A stretch of 64,000 nt of DNA from Thiomicrorhabdus chilensis DSM 12352 (GTDB taxonomy: Bacteria; Pseudomonadota; Gammaproteobacteria; Thiomicrospirales; Thiomicrospiraceae), in contig NZ_KI519609.1 of NCBI RefSeq assembly GCF_000483485.1, forward strand, positions 959,460 to 1,023,459, given 5' to 3'. Positions 45,640 through 54,695 of the stretch are shown here, piece by piece; position 1 is the stretch's first letter, and every line of letters begins with the position of its first letter. The position numbers and the translations under genes are program-made. The notes below the pieces were generated by a model. The model made no database searches. It had not been told where the DNA came from and worked only from the letters and a program-made list of their open reading frames with translations.

Positions 45640-45823
45640 AAACGGATTACCTTTTTTAAAGGGCTGAAGAGGGGGCGGGACGAGAAAATATTCAAGTCTT
45701 TTCAGGATTATATTGATTAAGGTCGGGTATTTTTTAGATAAAACGGATTATCGGATAATTTGGGAAAATGTAAAGTAAAAATGGCTAAAAGCCATGTGAA
45801 GTTTTAAAGGCGGGTGGAATGCA

Positions 45824-45847
45824 GGGCTGAATGTTAAGATTCAGCCC
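45824..45847 (-). terminator. Hairpin downstream of dcd
   Basis: GGGCTGAAT/ATTCAGCCC arms with a 6-nt loop, 34 nt beyond the dcd stop. It has no T tract, so termination is uncertain. The gap 45640-45881 has no gene-like frame. Confidence 0.45.
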
Positions 45848-45881
45848 CAATGTTTTGCATGGCATACAGGGTTAAATGCGT

Positions 45882-46499
45882 TTAATCACCTAGCAAATCC
45901 AGCTGCACTTCTTCGGGTTGATCTTGGTTGATACGGCTTGCGATGGGCCCTTTTTGGTTGCGGTATTTGGCATCCAACCGTTTGTTGTAGGGTTTGACGG
46001 AAGCGCTGGACAGGGTTTCGAAGTTGATGGCGCAGATGTCCATGCCAGGGCGTAGAGCCAGAGGGAGTTTTCCGCTATTGAAAATTTCCAGTACGATCTG
46101 ACCATGCCAGCCCGGGTCGATACGGTGTGCGGTCACATGCACCATCAAGCCAAGGCGTGCCAGACTGGAGCGGCCATCGAGCCAGCCGACCAGGTCGTCG
46201 GGAATGGTGACGGACTCAAAGGTCGCCGCTAACGCCAACTCGCCGGGGTGGAGAAAGAAAGCTTCTCCTTCCGGGATTAGAATCTCTTCCCCCATGACGG
46301 TATCCATAATCGCCTGCATTTCATCACGCGGGCCGCTTAAATCGATATAAGGCGCAGTATGATCGTTGAATACCCTGAAGCGGTTGTCGAGGCGCAAATC
46401 CACACTGATGCCTTTGATTTTTTCTTGTGGAGGTTGCGGCTCAATGGTGATTTTGCCCACTTTAAGGTGTTGGATGATGTCGCGGTCGCTCAGTTTCAT
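45882..46499 (-). CDS. dcd: dCTP deaminase
   Basis: This 205-residue enzyme deaminates dCTP to dUTP for dTTP supply. Motifs: [17 protein letters not shown], the catalytic segment [33 protein letters not shown], read in two parts, and the C-terminal lid [17 protein letters not shown]. Its start codon overlaps the stop of the DUF3108 gene upstream (ATGA), so the two are coupled. Confidence 0.96.
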   Translation of the reverse strand: MKLSDRDIIQHLKVGKITIEPQPPQEKIKGISVDLRLDNRFRVFNDHTAPYIDLSGPRDEMQAIMDTVMGEEILIPEGEAFFLHPGELALAATFESVTIPDDLVGWLDGRSSLARLGLMVHVTAHRIDPGWHGQIVLEIFNSGKLPLALRPGMDICAINFETLSSASVKPYNKRLDAKYRNQKGPIASRINQDQPEEVQLDLLGD

Positions 46500-47257
46500 A
46501 ATGGTTTGGGTGGCTCTTCTAGTAACAGGGTAATGGTTTTCTCAGATTCGATATTATAAACGTCAATGCGACCTGGAAAGTAGTCATATCTTGGCAATAA
46601 CCAGATTTTGACTTTGGCTTTGCTGGTTTCAAAGCGATACTGTTCGGCGTCAATCTTAGTTTTCAGGTCAGCCAATTCAAGGACGTCGTCAGGCTTAACC
46701 AGCTTGATGTCCAATGCGGCCTGATAACCGGTATCCTGCAGGTGGAAACCGGTTAAAGGCTGCTGGTTGAGTCGGTAGAACTGCAAGGCATAAGCAATCG
46801 AAACCATGTCATAGAGTCTATTCTGCAACGGCCAGAAACGATCCTTTTCGACATAATGTACTTGCGGAGGATTTTCCTGGGTTTTGGCGAAATGCACGGT
46901 TTTAACGGAATCGCGGGTGATGGTTTTTTTCAGGTAACTTTGCCAGGTGAGCTGCTGGTCGGTTTGTTTAAGGCGAATGTTTTCTTCGGTGGTCTCTTTG
47001 ATGAATAGACTTGCCAGGCCGCTCGGTTTGGCAGTGGCGGTTAAAACGCATTCCTGATCGACACATCTGAGGGTTTGGCTGGAGGTGCCCAGCTTGATGT
47101 CAAAGGCGTCAACTGCAAATGTTGCGTTAAACTCAGGCAGGGTGGCGGCCTGAATGGAAACAGGTAGAAGCAGCCCAAAGCAAAGTGCCGCACTTTGTTT
47201 TGCGGCCTGGGTGTAAGATAGCAGCAAGTTGAAAAAGCGAGTTATGAGATGAAGCAT
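46496..47257 (-). CDS. DUF3108 periplasmic protein
   Basis: This 253-residue protein has an N-terminal signal segment ([18 protein letters not shown]). The rest is beta-rich with the DUF3108 pattern ([56 protein letters not shown]). The function is unknown. DUF3108 genes frequently follow purine genes (purM, purN) in this group of bacteria, as here. The coding region overlaps dcd by 4 bp. Confidence 0.85.
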   Translation of the reverse strand: MLHLITRFFNLLLSYTQAAKQSAALCFGLLLPVSIQAATLPEFNATFAVDAFDIKLGTSSQTLRCVDQECVLTATAKPSGLASLFIKETTEENIRLKQTDQQLTWQSYLKKTITRDSVKTVHFAKTQENPPQVHYVEKDRFWPLQNRLYDMVSIAYALQFYRLNQQPLTGFHLQDTGYQAALDIKLVKPDDVLELADLKTKIDAEQYRFETSKAKVKIWLLPRYDYFPGRIDVYNIESEKTITLLLEEPPKPL

Positions 47258-47316
47258 GTGGATAAACTCCTTTAGCGAATCTTGAAAACACCCCTTAAAT
47301 CGTTTTTTCGGAGGTT

Positions 47317-48000
47317 TCAGATCGATTCGATTTCTTCATATTGTAACGGTTTTTCAAGCGGGTTTTGGTTGAACCAGGCCTGCCCATTTTGGTATTTCAA
47401 TTTTCCTTGTGCAAACCACGCAATCACTCGCGGGTAAGCAAGATGCTCCTTGAGGTGAACCTTGTGCTGGAGGCTTTGCGCATTGTCCTTGGGTGATACG
47501 TCAACCGTTGCCTGTAGAACCACCGGTCCGCCATCCAGCTCAGGGGTCACGAAGTGAACACTCAGCCCGTGTTTGGAATCGCCGGCATCAATGGCTTTTT
47601 GATGAGTGTCCAGTCCCGGGTATTTTGGCAACAGGGAAGGGTGAATGTTGAGCATTCTTCCCAAGTAATGTTCAGTGAAACCGTCAGTCAGGATGCGCAT
47701 GAAGCCTGCCAGCACAACCAGATCGACTTGTTTGACATCAAGTTCCTTTTGCAAAGCGGCATCGAATGCGGCACGATCCGGATAGTTCCGGTGGTCGATG
47801 GCCAGGTGCTCGATGCCGGCGTTTTGCGCACGCACCAAACCATAGGCGTCGGCTTTATTGGATAGAACCAGAACAATCTCGTATAGCTCGGGATGTTGTT
47901 TTTGATATTCGATGATTGCTTGAAGATTAGAACCGCTTCCAGAGATGAGAACGGCAATGCGCAGTGGTAGTTTCATAGGTCGGTTTGTTCGGATGGTCAT
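47317..48000 (-). CDS. purN: Phosphoribosylglycinamide formyltransferase
   Basis: PurN formylates GAR with 10-formyl-THF in purine synthesis. The 227-residue product has IAVLISGSGSNLQAII, the VLAGFMRILTDGF strand, LNIHPSLLPKYPGLDTH with the catalytic His, and HFVTPELDGGPV. ATG 48000 has GAGAGG 8 nt upstream. ATG 47976 is possible but has no such site. It follows purM by 84 nt. A repeat at 47375 encodes NGQAWFN, nearly the same peptide as in FlhF (NGQAWSE). Confidence 0.95.
   Translation of the reverse strand: MTIRTNRPMKLPLRIAVLISGSGSNLQAIIEYQKQHPELYEIVLVLSNKADAYGLVRAQNAGIEHLAIDHRNYPDRAAFDAALQKELDVKQVDLVVLAGFMRILTDGFTEHYLGRMLNIHPSLLPKYPGLDTHQKAIDAGDSKHGLSVHFVTPELDGGPVVLQATVDVSPKDNAQSLQHKVHLKEHLAYPRVIAWFAQGKLKYQNGQAWFNQNPLEKPLQYEEIESI
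47375..47382 (-). repeat. CAGGCCTG dispersed repeat copy, in purN
   Basis: On the minus strand AAAATGGGCAGGCCTGGTTC, a full consensus match near the purN 3' end, read as NGQAWF. Confidence 0.88.
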
Positions 48001-48084
48001 TAAAATGGCCTCTCGTGGATGTGTGTCCAGACTTCAGAGGCCAGATAGTTGGCTGGCGTGTTGCTTTGCCAGCCAGCAGGCTGG

Positions 48085-49134
48085 CTATCCCTTAAATAGG
48101 GAAACGCTTGGTTCTGCTTGATCCGAGGCTTCGATTTGCCCGATCACAGTCACACTTTCACCCATTTTGGTTAGGGCATCAACCGCCTTCTGCTGATCGT
48201 TCTCATCCACCACGATGACCAAGCCAATCCCGCAGTTAAGAGTGCGATGCATCTCTTCATATTCAAGATTGCCAGCTTGTTCCAGCCAATCGAATACCGC
48301 AGGACGCTTCCAGCTGTTGGTATTGATATTAGCCATGGTGTTTTCAGGCATGACGCGAGGAAGGTTTTCCAGTAAACCGCCACCGGTGATGTGAGAGACG
48401 GCATGAATTTCAACCGACTTCATTAATTCCAATAGGGATTTAACATAGATTTTTGTCGGAGCCATCAGGGCGTCGATCAATGGTTGGCCGTCAATATCTT
48501 TTTGTAAGTCAACATTGGAAACTTCGATGATTTTACGAATCAAGGAATAACCATTGGAGTGCGGGCCGCTAGAAGCCAAGCCAAGCATGACGTCACCGGC
48601 TTTGACTTTGGTGCCATCAATCAGATCGGCTTTTTCGACAATGCCGACACAGAAACCGGCCAAATCATAGTCGCCCTTAGGGTACATGCCCGGCATCTCG
48701 GCCGTTTCTCCACCAATCAATGCGCAGCCGGATTGCAAACAGCCTTCACCGATGCCTTTGACCACGTCGGTCGCGACCGTAACATCAAGCTGACCGGTAG
48801 CATAGTAATCCAAGAAGAATAGTGGCTCGGCACCCTGTACAATCAAATCATTGACACACATGGCCACCAAGTCGATCCCAACTTGATCATGTTTGCCGCT
48901 GTCAATTGCTAGACGCAATTTGGTCCCGACCCCGTCGGTTCCAGAGACCAATACCGGATTTTTGTACTTGTCCATTGGCAGTTCGAATAAGGCTCCAAAT
49001 CCACCTAAGGAAGCGGAGACCTCCGGACGTGCCGTGGCTTTGGCAATGGGCTTGATGGCATCAACTAATGCATTACCTGCATCAATATCAACACCGGCAT
49101 CTTTGTAGCTGATCGATTGGTTGTTTGAAGTCAT
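48085..49134 (-). CDS. purM: Phosphoribosylformylglycinamidine cyclo-ligase
   Basis: PurM closes the imidazole ring to form AIR in purine synthesis. The 349-residue protein has [51 protein letters not shown] and [13 protein letters not shown]. It is the head of a purM-purN-DUF3108-dcd minus-strand group. It is divergent from the DUF2066 gene at 49304, a typical gammaproteobacterial arrangement with hda next to it. Confidence 0.97.
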   Translation of the reverse strand: MTSNNQSISYKDAGVDIDAGNALVDAIKPIAKATARPEVSASLGGFGALFELPMDKYKNPVLVSGTDGVGTKLRLAIDSGKHDQVGIDLVAMCVNDLIVQGAEPLFFLDYYATGQLDVTVATDVVKGIGEGCLQSGCALIGGETAEMPGMYPKGDYDLAGFCVGIVEKADLIDGTKVKAGDVMLGLASSGPHSNGYSLIRKIIEVSNVDLQKDIDGQPLIDALMAPTKIYVKSLLELMKSVEIHAVSHITGGGLLENLPRVMPENTMANINTNSWKRPAVFDWLEQAGNLEYEEMHRTLNCGIGLVIVVDENDQQKAVDALTKMGESVTVIGQIEASDQAEPSVSLFKG

Positions 49135-49227
49135 AGCGTTTTTCTAATTTCCAATTAAAAGGCTTTGTTAATGCGGCACATCCGTAAGAAAACCCAAAAG
49201 ACTTGAGTGGCCGGATAATGGCTGTGC

Positions 49228-49250
49228 AAAAGTCTCTATAAAAGTCTCTA
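49228..49250. repeat. Tandem 12-bp repeat in purM-DUF2066 gap
   Basis: AAAAGTCTCTA occurs twice, one base apart (49228-49238, 49240-49250), in the 169-nt divergent promoter region. It could be a paired operator half-site. There is no known regulator match. Confidence 0.5.
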
Positions 49251-49303
49251 CCGAGTACACTAAAAAATATTATGATATTGTAACGAAAATTTAAGAGTCA
49301 GAT

Positions 49304-50458
49304 ATGAGAAGTTTTATTCTAATCGCGTTGTTAATGGCATTTATTCCTTTAAATGCGGTTAAGGCCAATTCGGGTTCAAACGGCACACCGAGTTTATTTA
49401 ATCTGGTGGAGACGTTTGATCCCGAAATCGATGCCTCGGGCAAGGTGGTTAAGTCCCCCGATTTAAACGATAAAATCCGTCAAGGCATGCGACATCTGCT
49501 GGTGCGCTTGACCGGTGACCATGCCATTTTGCGTTCGGAGGAAGGTAAAGCCTTTGTGGCGGATGCCAAAGCCTGGTTGACCAGCTATTATTTTGAACCT
49601 CGTAAAGAGGAAGGGGTGACGGTTGGGCAGAATCTGGTATTGGTGTTTGATCGACAGAGAATGCTAAAAGCATTTCAGACAGGTCAGATTCTGATTTGGC
49701 CGCTTTCAGAAAGGCCTGAAACCCTGGTGTATGGTTCCTTTGTGCAGGCCGGATCGATCTTGAAACTCAATCCGGAAACCCTCAGTTACCGTCCTGACAT
49801 AGAATTTCGAGCTTATCCTGGTTTGTTGGCTTTGCCTCTGGATTTTCCAGAAGGTAACCAAGGCTGGATTTACCCGCTTGCGGGGGGCGCAGGCTCGTCC
49901 GATATTCAGGAGCGTTTGATTGAGAGCGCCAGCCAGTATTTGCTGACTTTTCAGGTAACCAAATCTAATAGCCAGCAGTATGAACTGCAGTGGCGAGTTT
50001 ATTCGGCCAGCGGCACAGAGTTGTTTTCCGGGCAGCAGCAGGGAGCGCAATTGCCTGCTTTGATGGAGGCTATGTTTGATCGCTTGATGGCTAATTACTC
50101 CTATGGTTATCGTCAAAACGCAAGCGTATTGGGCGTCGCAACCCTGGGGATCAACCAGGTTGCCAGTGCCGAACAGTTGATTGAACTCGAATCCTATTTA
50201 GTGGCTCAGAAACCCACCATTCATCAAGTCTCATTGAACTCAATCAAGGGACAAAGAGCTGAGTTTGAGGTTGTTTATCAAGGCCGATACGAATCTTTGG
50301 TGGCTTTGTTCAGCCGTATAGACAACGCGCGCTTGCTTTCTGAAAGCGCCTTGACAGGCAAGGTGGAATTGAAATTGCGCGGTTTGGCCGAACGGCCGGA
50401 GACGCAGTTGATCGATCTGTCCAAAGAATATGAAACCAATTTAAGAGAGGAGCGCTAG
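49304..50458 (+). CDS. DUF2066 periplasmic protein
   Basis: This 384-residue protein has a signal peptide (FILIALLMAFIPLNAVKA) and the DUF2066 pattern (GMRHLLVRLTGDHAIL, YYFEPRKEEGVTVGQNLVLVFD, LLALPLDFPEGNQGWIYPL). The function is unknown. The family is regularly encoded between purM and hda in gammaproteobacteria, as seen here. The stop is immediately followed by the hda ATG. Confidence 0.88.
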   Translation: MRSFILIALLMAFIPLNAVKANSGSNGTPSLFNLVETFDPEIDASGKVVKSPDLNDKIRQGMRHLLVRLTGDHAILRSEEGKAFVADAKAWLTSYYFEPRKEEGVTVGQNLVLVFDRQRMLKAFQTGQILIWPLSERPETLVYGSFVQAGSILKLNPETLSYRPDIEFRAYPGLLALPLDFPEGNQGWIYPLAGGAGSSDIQERLIESASQYLLTFQVTKSNSQQYELQWRVYSASGTELFSGQQQGAQLPALMEAMFDRLMANYSYGYRQNASVLGVATLGINQVASAEQLIELESYLVAQKPTIHQVSLNSIKGQRAEFEVVYQGRYESLVALFSRIDNARLLSESALTGKVELKLRGLAERPETQLIDLSKEYETNLREER

Positions 50459-51166
50459 ATGTTTGTACAGATGCCTCTGAAAATTGGCTTAAGGGATGAT
50501 GCTTGCTTTGAGACCTTCGTGACCGAGCAAGAGTCGTTGGCGGTGGCTTTAAACGCCTTGCAGTCGGCGCTTAAACAGGCCAAAGGTGGTGCCTTTTATT
50601 TGTATGCGGAAAGTGGAGCGGGTAAAACGCATCTGTTGCAGGCCGCATGCCGTTATGTCACCGAAAAAGGGCGCGCCAGTGTGTATTTGCCGATGCAGGA
50701 CGCGGGTTTGCCTTTGATTCCGGATGTATTGATCGGGCTGGAGCAGACTCCCTTGGTTTGCTTGGATGATATGGATAAGATTATCGGCCAGCCCAAGTGG
50801 GAATTGGCTTTGGCCAATCTGTTGACGAAGTCGAGCGTACAGGGCCATAATGTGATTTTGGCCGGCGAACAACCGGTTTTGGACTGGTCTTTGGTGACGC
50901 CTGAATTAACCAAAGCATTGATGAATGTTTTGCCTATCAAATTGTCGGTCTTGCATGAGAAAGAGGAGGTCATCATGGCCTTGCAGCGCCACGCTAAACG
51001 TCTGGGCTTTGAACTCCCGGTTGAAGTTGGAAATTATCTGGTCAAGCAGTTTTCCAGCGATCTTCAGGAGCTATTGGCGGTGCTTAAGATGTTGGAGCAG
51101 GCAACCTTGGTTGAAAAACGTCGTCTGACTCTGCCGTTTGTCAAAAAGGTGTTAGGACACAGTTGA
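50459..51166 (+). CDS. hda: Hda, DnaA regulatory inactivator
   Basis: This 235-residue DnaA-like AAA+ protein works with the sliding clamp to hydrolyse DnaA-ATP after initiation. It has the N-terminal clamp-binding QMPLKIGLRDDACFETF, Walker A YAESGAGKTHLLQAA, Walker B VCLDDMDKIIG and the C-terminal box IMALQRHAKRLGFELP. There is no DNA-binding domain IV, which separates it from DnaA. The start abuts the DUF2066 stop. Confidence 0.95.
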   Translation: MFVQMPLKIGLRDDACFETFVTEQESLAVALNALQSALKQAKGGAFYLYAESGAGKTHLLQAACRYVTEKGRASVYLPMQDAGLPLIPDVLIGLEQTPLVCLDDMDKIIGQPKWELALANLLTKSSVQGHNVILAGEQPVLDWSLVTPELTKALMNVLPIKLSVLHEKEEVIMALQRHAKRLGFELPVEVGNYLVKQFSSDLQELLAVLKMLEQATLVEKRRLTLPFVKKVLGHS

Positions 51167-51227
51167 TTTAAATCAGTCGTATTTTCTCGGTTTCGTTGTT
51201 CAAGTGGCGGGTTTAAGTTGTCATCGA

Positions 51228-51235
51228 CAGGCCTG
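51228..51235 (+). repeat. CAGGCCTG dispersed repeat copy, upstream of tlpA-like gene
   Basis: CGACAGGCCTGTTCAAATGG, 45 nt before the chosen ATG of the next gene. Confidence 0.8.
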
Positions 51236-51279
51236 TTCAAATGGAATCGAATTTTTCAAATTATCTAAAAAGGAACAGC

Positions 51280-51822
51280 ATGCAAGCTATGAGGTATTCA
51301 CTAAAAAAAGGTCAAATCAATACGCTGAGAATGTTACGTATTTTCTCGGTCTTTGTTATGATGGGCATGGCTTCGTCAGCCTTCGCAGAGCCACCGAGTG
51401 AACCCATTGAACTGGTCGATTTGGATGGCAAAGCCTCGTTGTTATCCGACTATAAAGGCAAGTGGGTTATTTTGAACCTTTGGGCCACCTGGTGTCCTCC
51501 GTGTTTGGTGGAAATCCCTGATTTGGTGATGTTTCATGAAGCCCATAAGGACAAGGACGCGATTGTCATTGGGGTGAACTACGAAGACAATGACCCGGCT
51601 AAAGTCAAAGCCTTCGCCGAGTCGCAAATGATCAATTATCCGATTGTTCGTTTTAAGCAGAAGGTCGATGGTCGAACCACCCCTTTAGGGAAATTACAGG
51701 GACTGCCGACCACCTATATGGTGGCACCGGATGGAACGGTGGTGGCAGCGAGAACCGGAATGGTCGATCAGAAAATGCTGGAAGAGTTTATTCAACGTTT
51801 CAGCGAAAAACAGAATCAGTAG
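51280..51822 (+). CDS. TlpA/ResA-like periplasmic thioredoxin
   Basis: This 180-residue protein has a signal peptide (MLRIFSVFVMMGMASSAFA) and a thioredoxin fold with CPPC in NLWATWCPPCLVEIPDL and cis-proline LQGLPTTYMV. It is likely a periplasmic thiol-disulfide enzyme. ATG 51280 with AAGGAACAGC just upstream is preferred to the in-frame ATG 51241. It starts the plus-strand cluster of two thioredoxin-fold proteins, a TolC-like channel and a small adaptor. Confidence 0.88.
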   Translation: MQAMRYSLKKGQINTLRMLRIFSVFVMMGMASSAFAEPPSEPIELVDLDGKASLLSDYKGKWVILNLWATWCPPCLVEIPDLVMFHEAHKDKDAIVIGVNYEDNDPAKVKAFAESQMINYPIVRFKQKVDGRTTPLGKLQGLPTTYMVAPDGTVVAARTGMVDQKMLEEFIQRFSEKQNQ

Positions 51823-51865
51823 CGCGGGTTCAATACGCACACTGCAATCAAATAAGGAGCGTAAG

Positions 51866-52399
51866 GTGAAAAAAGTGTTTAAAGTTTGGTTGTTGGCGGC
51901 GGTAACCGTCGGCAGTTTGAGTTTTTCAGCCTGGGTGCAAGCCGCCAGTTTTTTTGATGAATCGTTTGGCAATTATCAAGAAGAACTTGAGGTGGCCAAA
52001 GAGAACGGCAAACAAGGCATTTTCATCTTTTTTCACATGGAAGAGTGCCCGTTCTGCCATCGTATGCGCACGACCATCATGACCGAACCCGACGTGATCA
52101 AATTGTTTAAAAAACACTTTTTAACGTTTGAAGTGGACATCGAAGGCAGCAATGAGGTCACCGATTTTGATGGCACCGTTTCAACCGCACAAGACATGTC
52201 CGAGAAAAAATACCGGGTGCGTGCAACGCCGGTGATGATGATTTTTGATCTGGATGGCAAGCCGATTCTCAAGTACACCGGGCCGACACGCACCAAGGAA
52301 GAGTTCAAGTGGTTGGCCGATTACGTCGTGGACGGAGCTTATGAGCAGATGTCGTTCACCAAATACAAACGTCAGCAGAAGCGAGCGGCTCGTGAGTAA
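51866..52399 (+). CDS. SoxW-like periplasmic thioredoxin-fold protein
   Basis: This 177-residue protein has a signal peptide (VWLLAAVTVGSLSFSAWVQA) and a thioredoxin-like domain with CPFC in FFHMEECPFCHRMRTTIM and cis-proline RVRATPVMMIFD. It resembles the SoxW/thioredoxin_2-type proteins found with sulfur oxidation genes. GTG 51866 with AAGGAGCGTAAG upstream is the start; the longer frame from 51731 runs antisense-like through the previous gene. It overlaps the next gene by 8 bp. Confidence 0.82.
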   Translation: MKKVFKVWLLAAVTVGSLSFSAWVQAASFFDESFGNYQEELEVAKENGKQGIFIFFHMEECPFCHRMRTTIMTEPDVIKLFKKHFLTFEVDIEGSNEVTDFDGTVSTAQDMSEKKYRVRATPVMMIFDLDGKPILKYTGPTRTKEEFKWLADYVVDGAYEQMSFTKYKRQQKRAARE

Positions 52400-53786
52400 C
52401 GTCTATCCAATGAAGCCTTCCTGGCGCGCGTCTTTAAAAAGTGCACTGCTGCAGGCAGGATTGGTTGTGAGCCTGCCTTTCTGTTCATCATCGGTGGCCA
52501 ATGCGGCCACTCTGCCAAATCCACTGACTTTGGATTATGTCCTGTCGTTGCCTCTGACAGAGCACCCTCAACTAAGTTCCCAGCAGGCTCTGCTTGACAA
52601 GCTTCAAGCACAACGGGCTTCGCAGGATGCCGCAGACAATTTCAAACTCGATCTTGTCGGGCGTCTGGCTTGGCGTGAATATGCCGAAAAGGATGAGGAT
52701 TACCATCTGGCGGCTTTGCACGTGCAGAAGTCGTTGTACGATTTCGACCGTAATCAGAATCTGGTCGATGCACTCGGTGCCAAGCAGCAGGCACAAACCA
52801 TTCTTTATGCCGATGCCGAACAAAGAATGAAGCTCGAGATCATGCAGAGTTTTTTCAATGTGCTGTTGGCGGATTTTCAATATCGAATCGACAACGAAGC
52901 CATGGCCGTTGCTTACGTGGGTTTGGATAAGGCTAAAGATCGATTGGAGCTCGAGCGCATTTCCGATGTCGAGTACCTGCAGATGGAAAGCGAGTATGAA
53001 CGTATTATGGTGAAACGCACACGCTCTGAATATAACCAGTTGCAAACACGACTCACCTTGGCGAACCTTCTGGATTTACCTAAGGCCCGACCCGATGAAT
53101 TGAGCTTTCCAAAGCTGGAAAACTACTCTCAACGCGAAACCGAAGATCTAAAACTGGAAGTCTTACAGCAGCGGGTGTTGGATAATAACAGTCGGTTAAC
53201 TGCACTCAAACAACGCATGCAAGGCGCGCAGTTGGCTTTGCAAAGTCAACAGGCTGGAAATAAACCCAATCTCTCGTTGGATGCATGGGCCGGAAAGTTG
53301 TCGAGTTACCCTGAGATCCGCGAGGGCAATTGGCAGGTGGGCCTCACGTTGGACATTCCTTTATATGATGGTGGTCTGACGGCCGCCAAAGTCAGTGAAG
53401 CCAAAGCCGAACTTGAAGAGCTTAAGGCTCAAACTCGACTTTTGCAACAGGCTCTGAGGGATGAAGTCGCCGAACTATATTTCCAAATCAAAATGTTGCA
53501 GGCTGAAAAACAGCAGAATTTGGTGTTTGGAGATTACGCAGACTTGTATCTCGATTACAGCCGTGCACTTTATGAAAACGAAACCGCGACCGATATCGGC
53601 GACTCTATGGTTCGACTTTCTGAAGCCAATTACAATCAGGTGGCCTGGCAGTTCAAGCAAGCCATGTTATGGGCGAAGCTGGATTATCTGACAGGAGAGA
53701 GTCGCCTGACTTCATCTCCATCCGAGGCCGTTTCTGAAGATACTCAACCGGCTGTTTCTAAGCCAAAGCAAGGAAATCCATCATGA
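52392..53786 (+). CDS. TolC-family outer membrane channel protein
   Basis: This 464-residue protein has a signal peptide (ALLQAGLVVSLPFCSSSVANA) and the repeated helical/strand pattern of outer membrane efflux proteins (MKLEIMQSFFNVLLADFQY, RDEVAELYFQIKMLQAEKQ). It should form a trimeric outer membrane-periplasm channel. GTG 52392 overlaps the stop of the previous gene; ATG 52410 is the alternative start. Its adaptor partner follows with a 4-bp overlap, but no inner-membrane pump gene is next to it. Confidence 0.85.
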   Translation: MSNVYPMKPSWRASLKSALLQAGLVVSLPFCSSSVANAATLPNPLTLDYVLSLPLTEHPQLSSQQALLDKLQAQRASQDAADNFKLDLVGRLAWREYAEKDEDYHLAALHVQKSLYDFDRNQNLVDALGAKQQAQTILYADAEQRMKLEIMQSFFNVLLADFQYRIDNEAMAVAYVGLDKAKDRLELERISDVEYLQMESEYERIMVKRTRSEYNQLQTRLTLANLLDLPKARPDELSFPKLENYSQRETEDLKLEVLQQRVLDNNSRLTALKQRMQGAQLALQSQQAGNKPNLSLDAWAGKLSSYPEIREGNWQVGLTLDIPLYDGGLTAAKVSEAKAELEELKAQTRLLQQALRDEVAELYFQIKMLQAEKQQNLVFGDYADLYLDYSRALYENETATDIGDSMVRLSEANYNQVAWQFKQAMLWAKLDYLTGESRLTSSPSEAVSEDTQPAVSKPKQGNPS

Positions 53787-54316
53787 TCTTAAATCGATTC
53801 AGTCACACTTACCGAACCATGCTTGGCGCTTTGACCTTAGGCGTTTGCTTGGGGTTATTGCCACTTCAGGCGCAAGCGCAGACCGCTACTATCGGATCCT
53901 TGGTTGCGGGGCAAATCACTCAGATTAATGTGGAAGAGGGACAGAGTGTCAAGCAAGGCAGCGTGCTGCTTAGAGTCGATCAACAGCTGTATCAGGCTAA
54001 ATTAGACTACCTGAAAGCGGAAGTGGCGCTGAAGCAGGCGCAATACAATGACGCCAAAATCGAGTTGGAACAGGGCTTGGATTTGTATGACCGTACGGTC
54101 ACTTCCAAACGTACCTTGGACGCGGCGCAATTGCAGCATGATTTGGCTAAATCGAGTTTAGCCAAAGCCAAAGCCGAGTTGAAAATGGCACAGGCCTGGT
54201 CAAAATACTATACCGTTCGGGCACCTTATGCCGCTAAGGTGGTGCGAATTCACGCCCCTCTTGGTAGCACGGTTTACAAAGAAAACACGCCGATGATAGA
54301 GCTGGAAAAACAGTAA
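53783..54316 (+). CDS. Short HlyD/MFP-type periplasmic adaptor
   Basis: This 177-residue protein has a signal peptide (LGALTLGVCLGLLPLQAQAQ) and the lipoyl-hairpin-lipoyl core of membrane-fusion proteins: GQITQINVEEGQSVKQGSVL, an alpha-helical hairpin (about 65-140) and YTVRAPYAAKVVRIHAPLGS. It stops where normal adaptors (350-400 residues) continue into beta-barrel and membrane-proximal domains. There is no frameshift sign, so it seems naturally minimal. It is translated with the TolC-like gene through an ATGA overlap. A repeat at 54191 encodes AQAWSK. Confidence 0.82.
   Translation: MILNRFSHTYRTMLGALTLGVCLGLLPLQAQAQTATIGSLVAGQITQINVEEGQSVKQGSVLLRVDQQLYQAKLDYLKAEVALKQAQYNDAKIELEQGLDLYDRTVTSKRTLDAAQLQHDLAKSSLAKAKAELKMAQAWSKYYTVRAPYAAKVVRIHAPLGSTVYKENTPMIELEKQ
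54191..54198 (+). repeat. CAGGCCTG dispersed repeat copy, in adaptor gene
   Basis: AATGGCACAGGCCTGGTCAA, read in the QAW frame as in flhF and purN. Confidence 0.8.
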
Positions 54317-54418
54317 GACTCTGGCAGTGTATTTGATTTGAGATTACACTAGTGTTCAACCAGGGTGTCCATTTTGTTGGGGGCTGAGGAAGACTTTTCA
54401 TTTAAGCAGGAACAAGAT

Positions 54419-54679
54419 ATGTTATCGACCCGTATCCAATATGGTTTCAAGTACTGGCGTTTGGCGCTGCATTTGCTCTTCAAAACCAAGCACTTTGGCG
54501 TCAATAACCTTTGGTGGGCAAAGCAGCCTTCTGCAATTGGCTGGCACTGGTATCAAATTCTATGGGGTCTGTTGACGGTGATGCCGATTGTGCGTAATTA
54601 CCAGTCACTGAAGGTAAGAAGTTGCCTTGGCTGGTTGCCGGAATCGGAATGCATTGCATTGGGCTTTAAATCCAAGTGA
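54419..54679 (+). CDS. 86-residue protein of unknown function
   Basis: This short protein is rich in aromatic residues (FKYWRLALHLLFKTKHFG, LWWAKQPSAIGWHWYQILWG) and has one weakly hydrophobic segment (ILWGLLTVMPIV). I do not recognise it. ATG 54419 has AGGAA 6 nt upstream; an earlier in-frame GTG at 54365 has none. It lies between the mini-adaptor and the PilZ gene in the same direction. Confidence 0.5.
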   Translation: MLSTRIQYGFKYWRLALHLLFKTKHFGVNNLWWAKQPSAIGWHWYQILWGLLTVMPIVRNYQSLKVRSCLGWLPESECIALGFKSK

Positions 54680-54695
54680 CCTGAAGGGGAAGACT

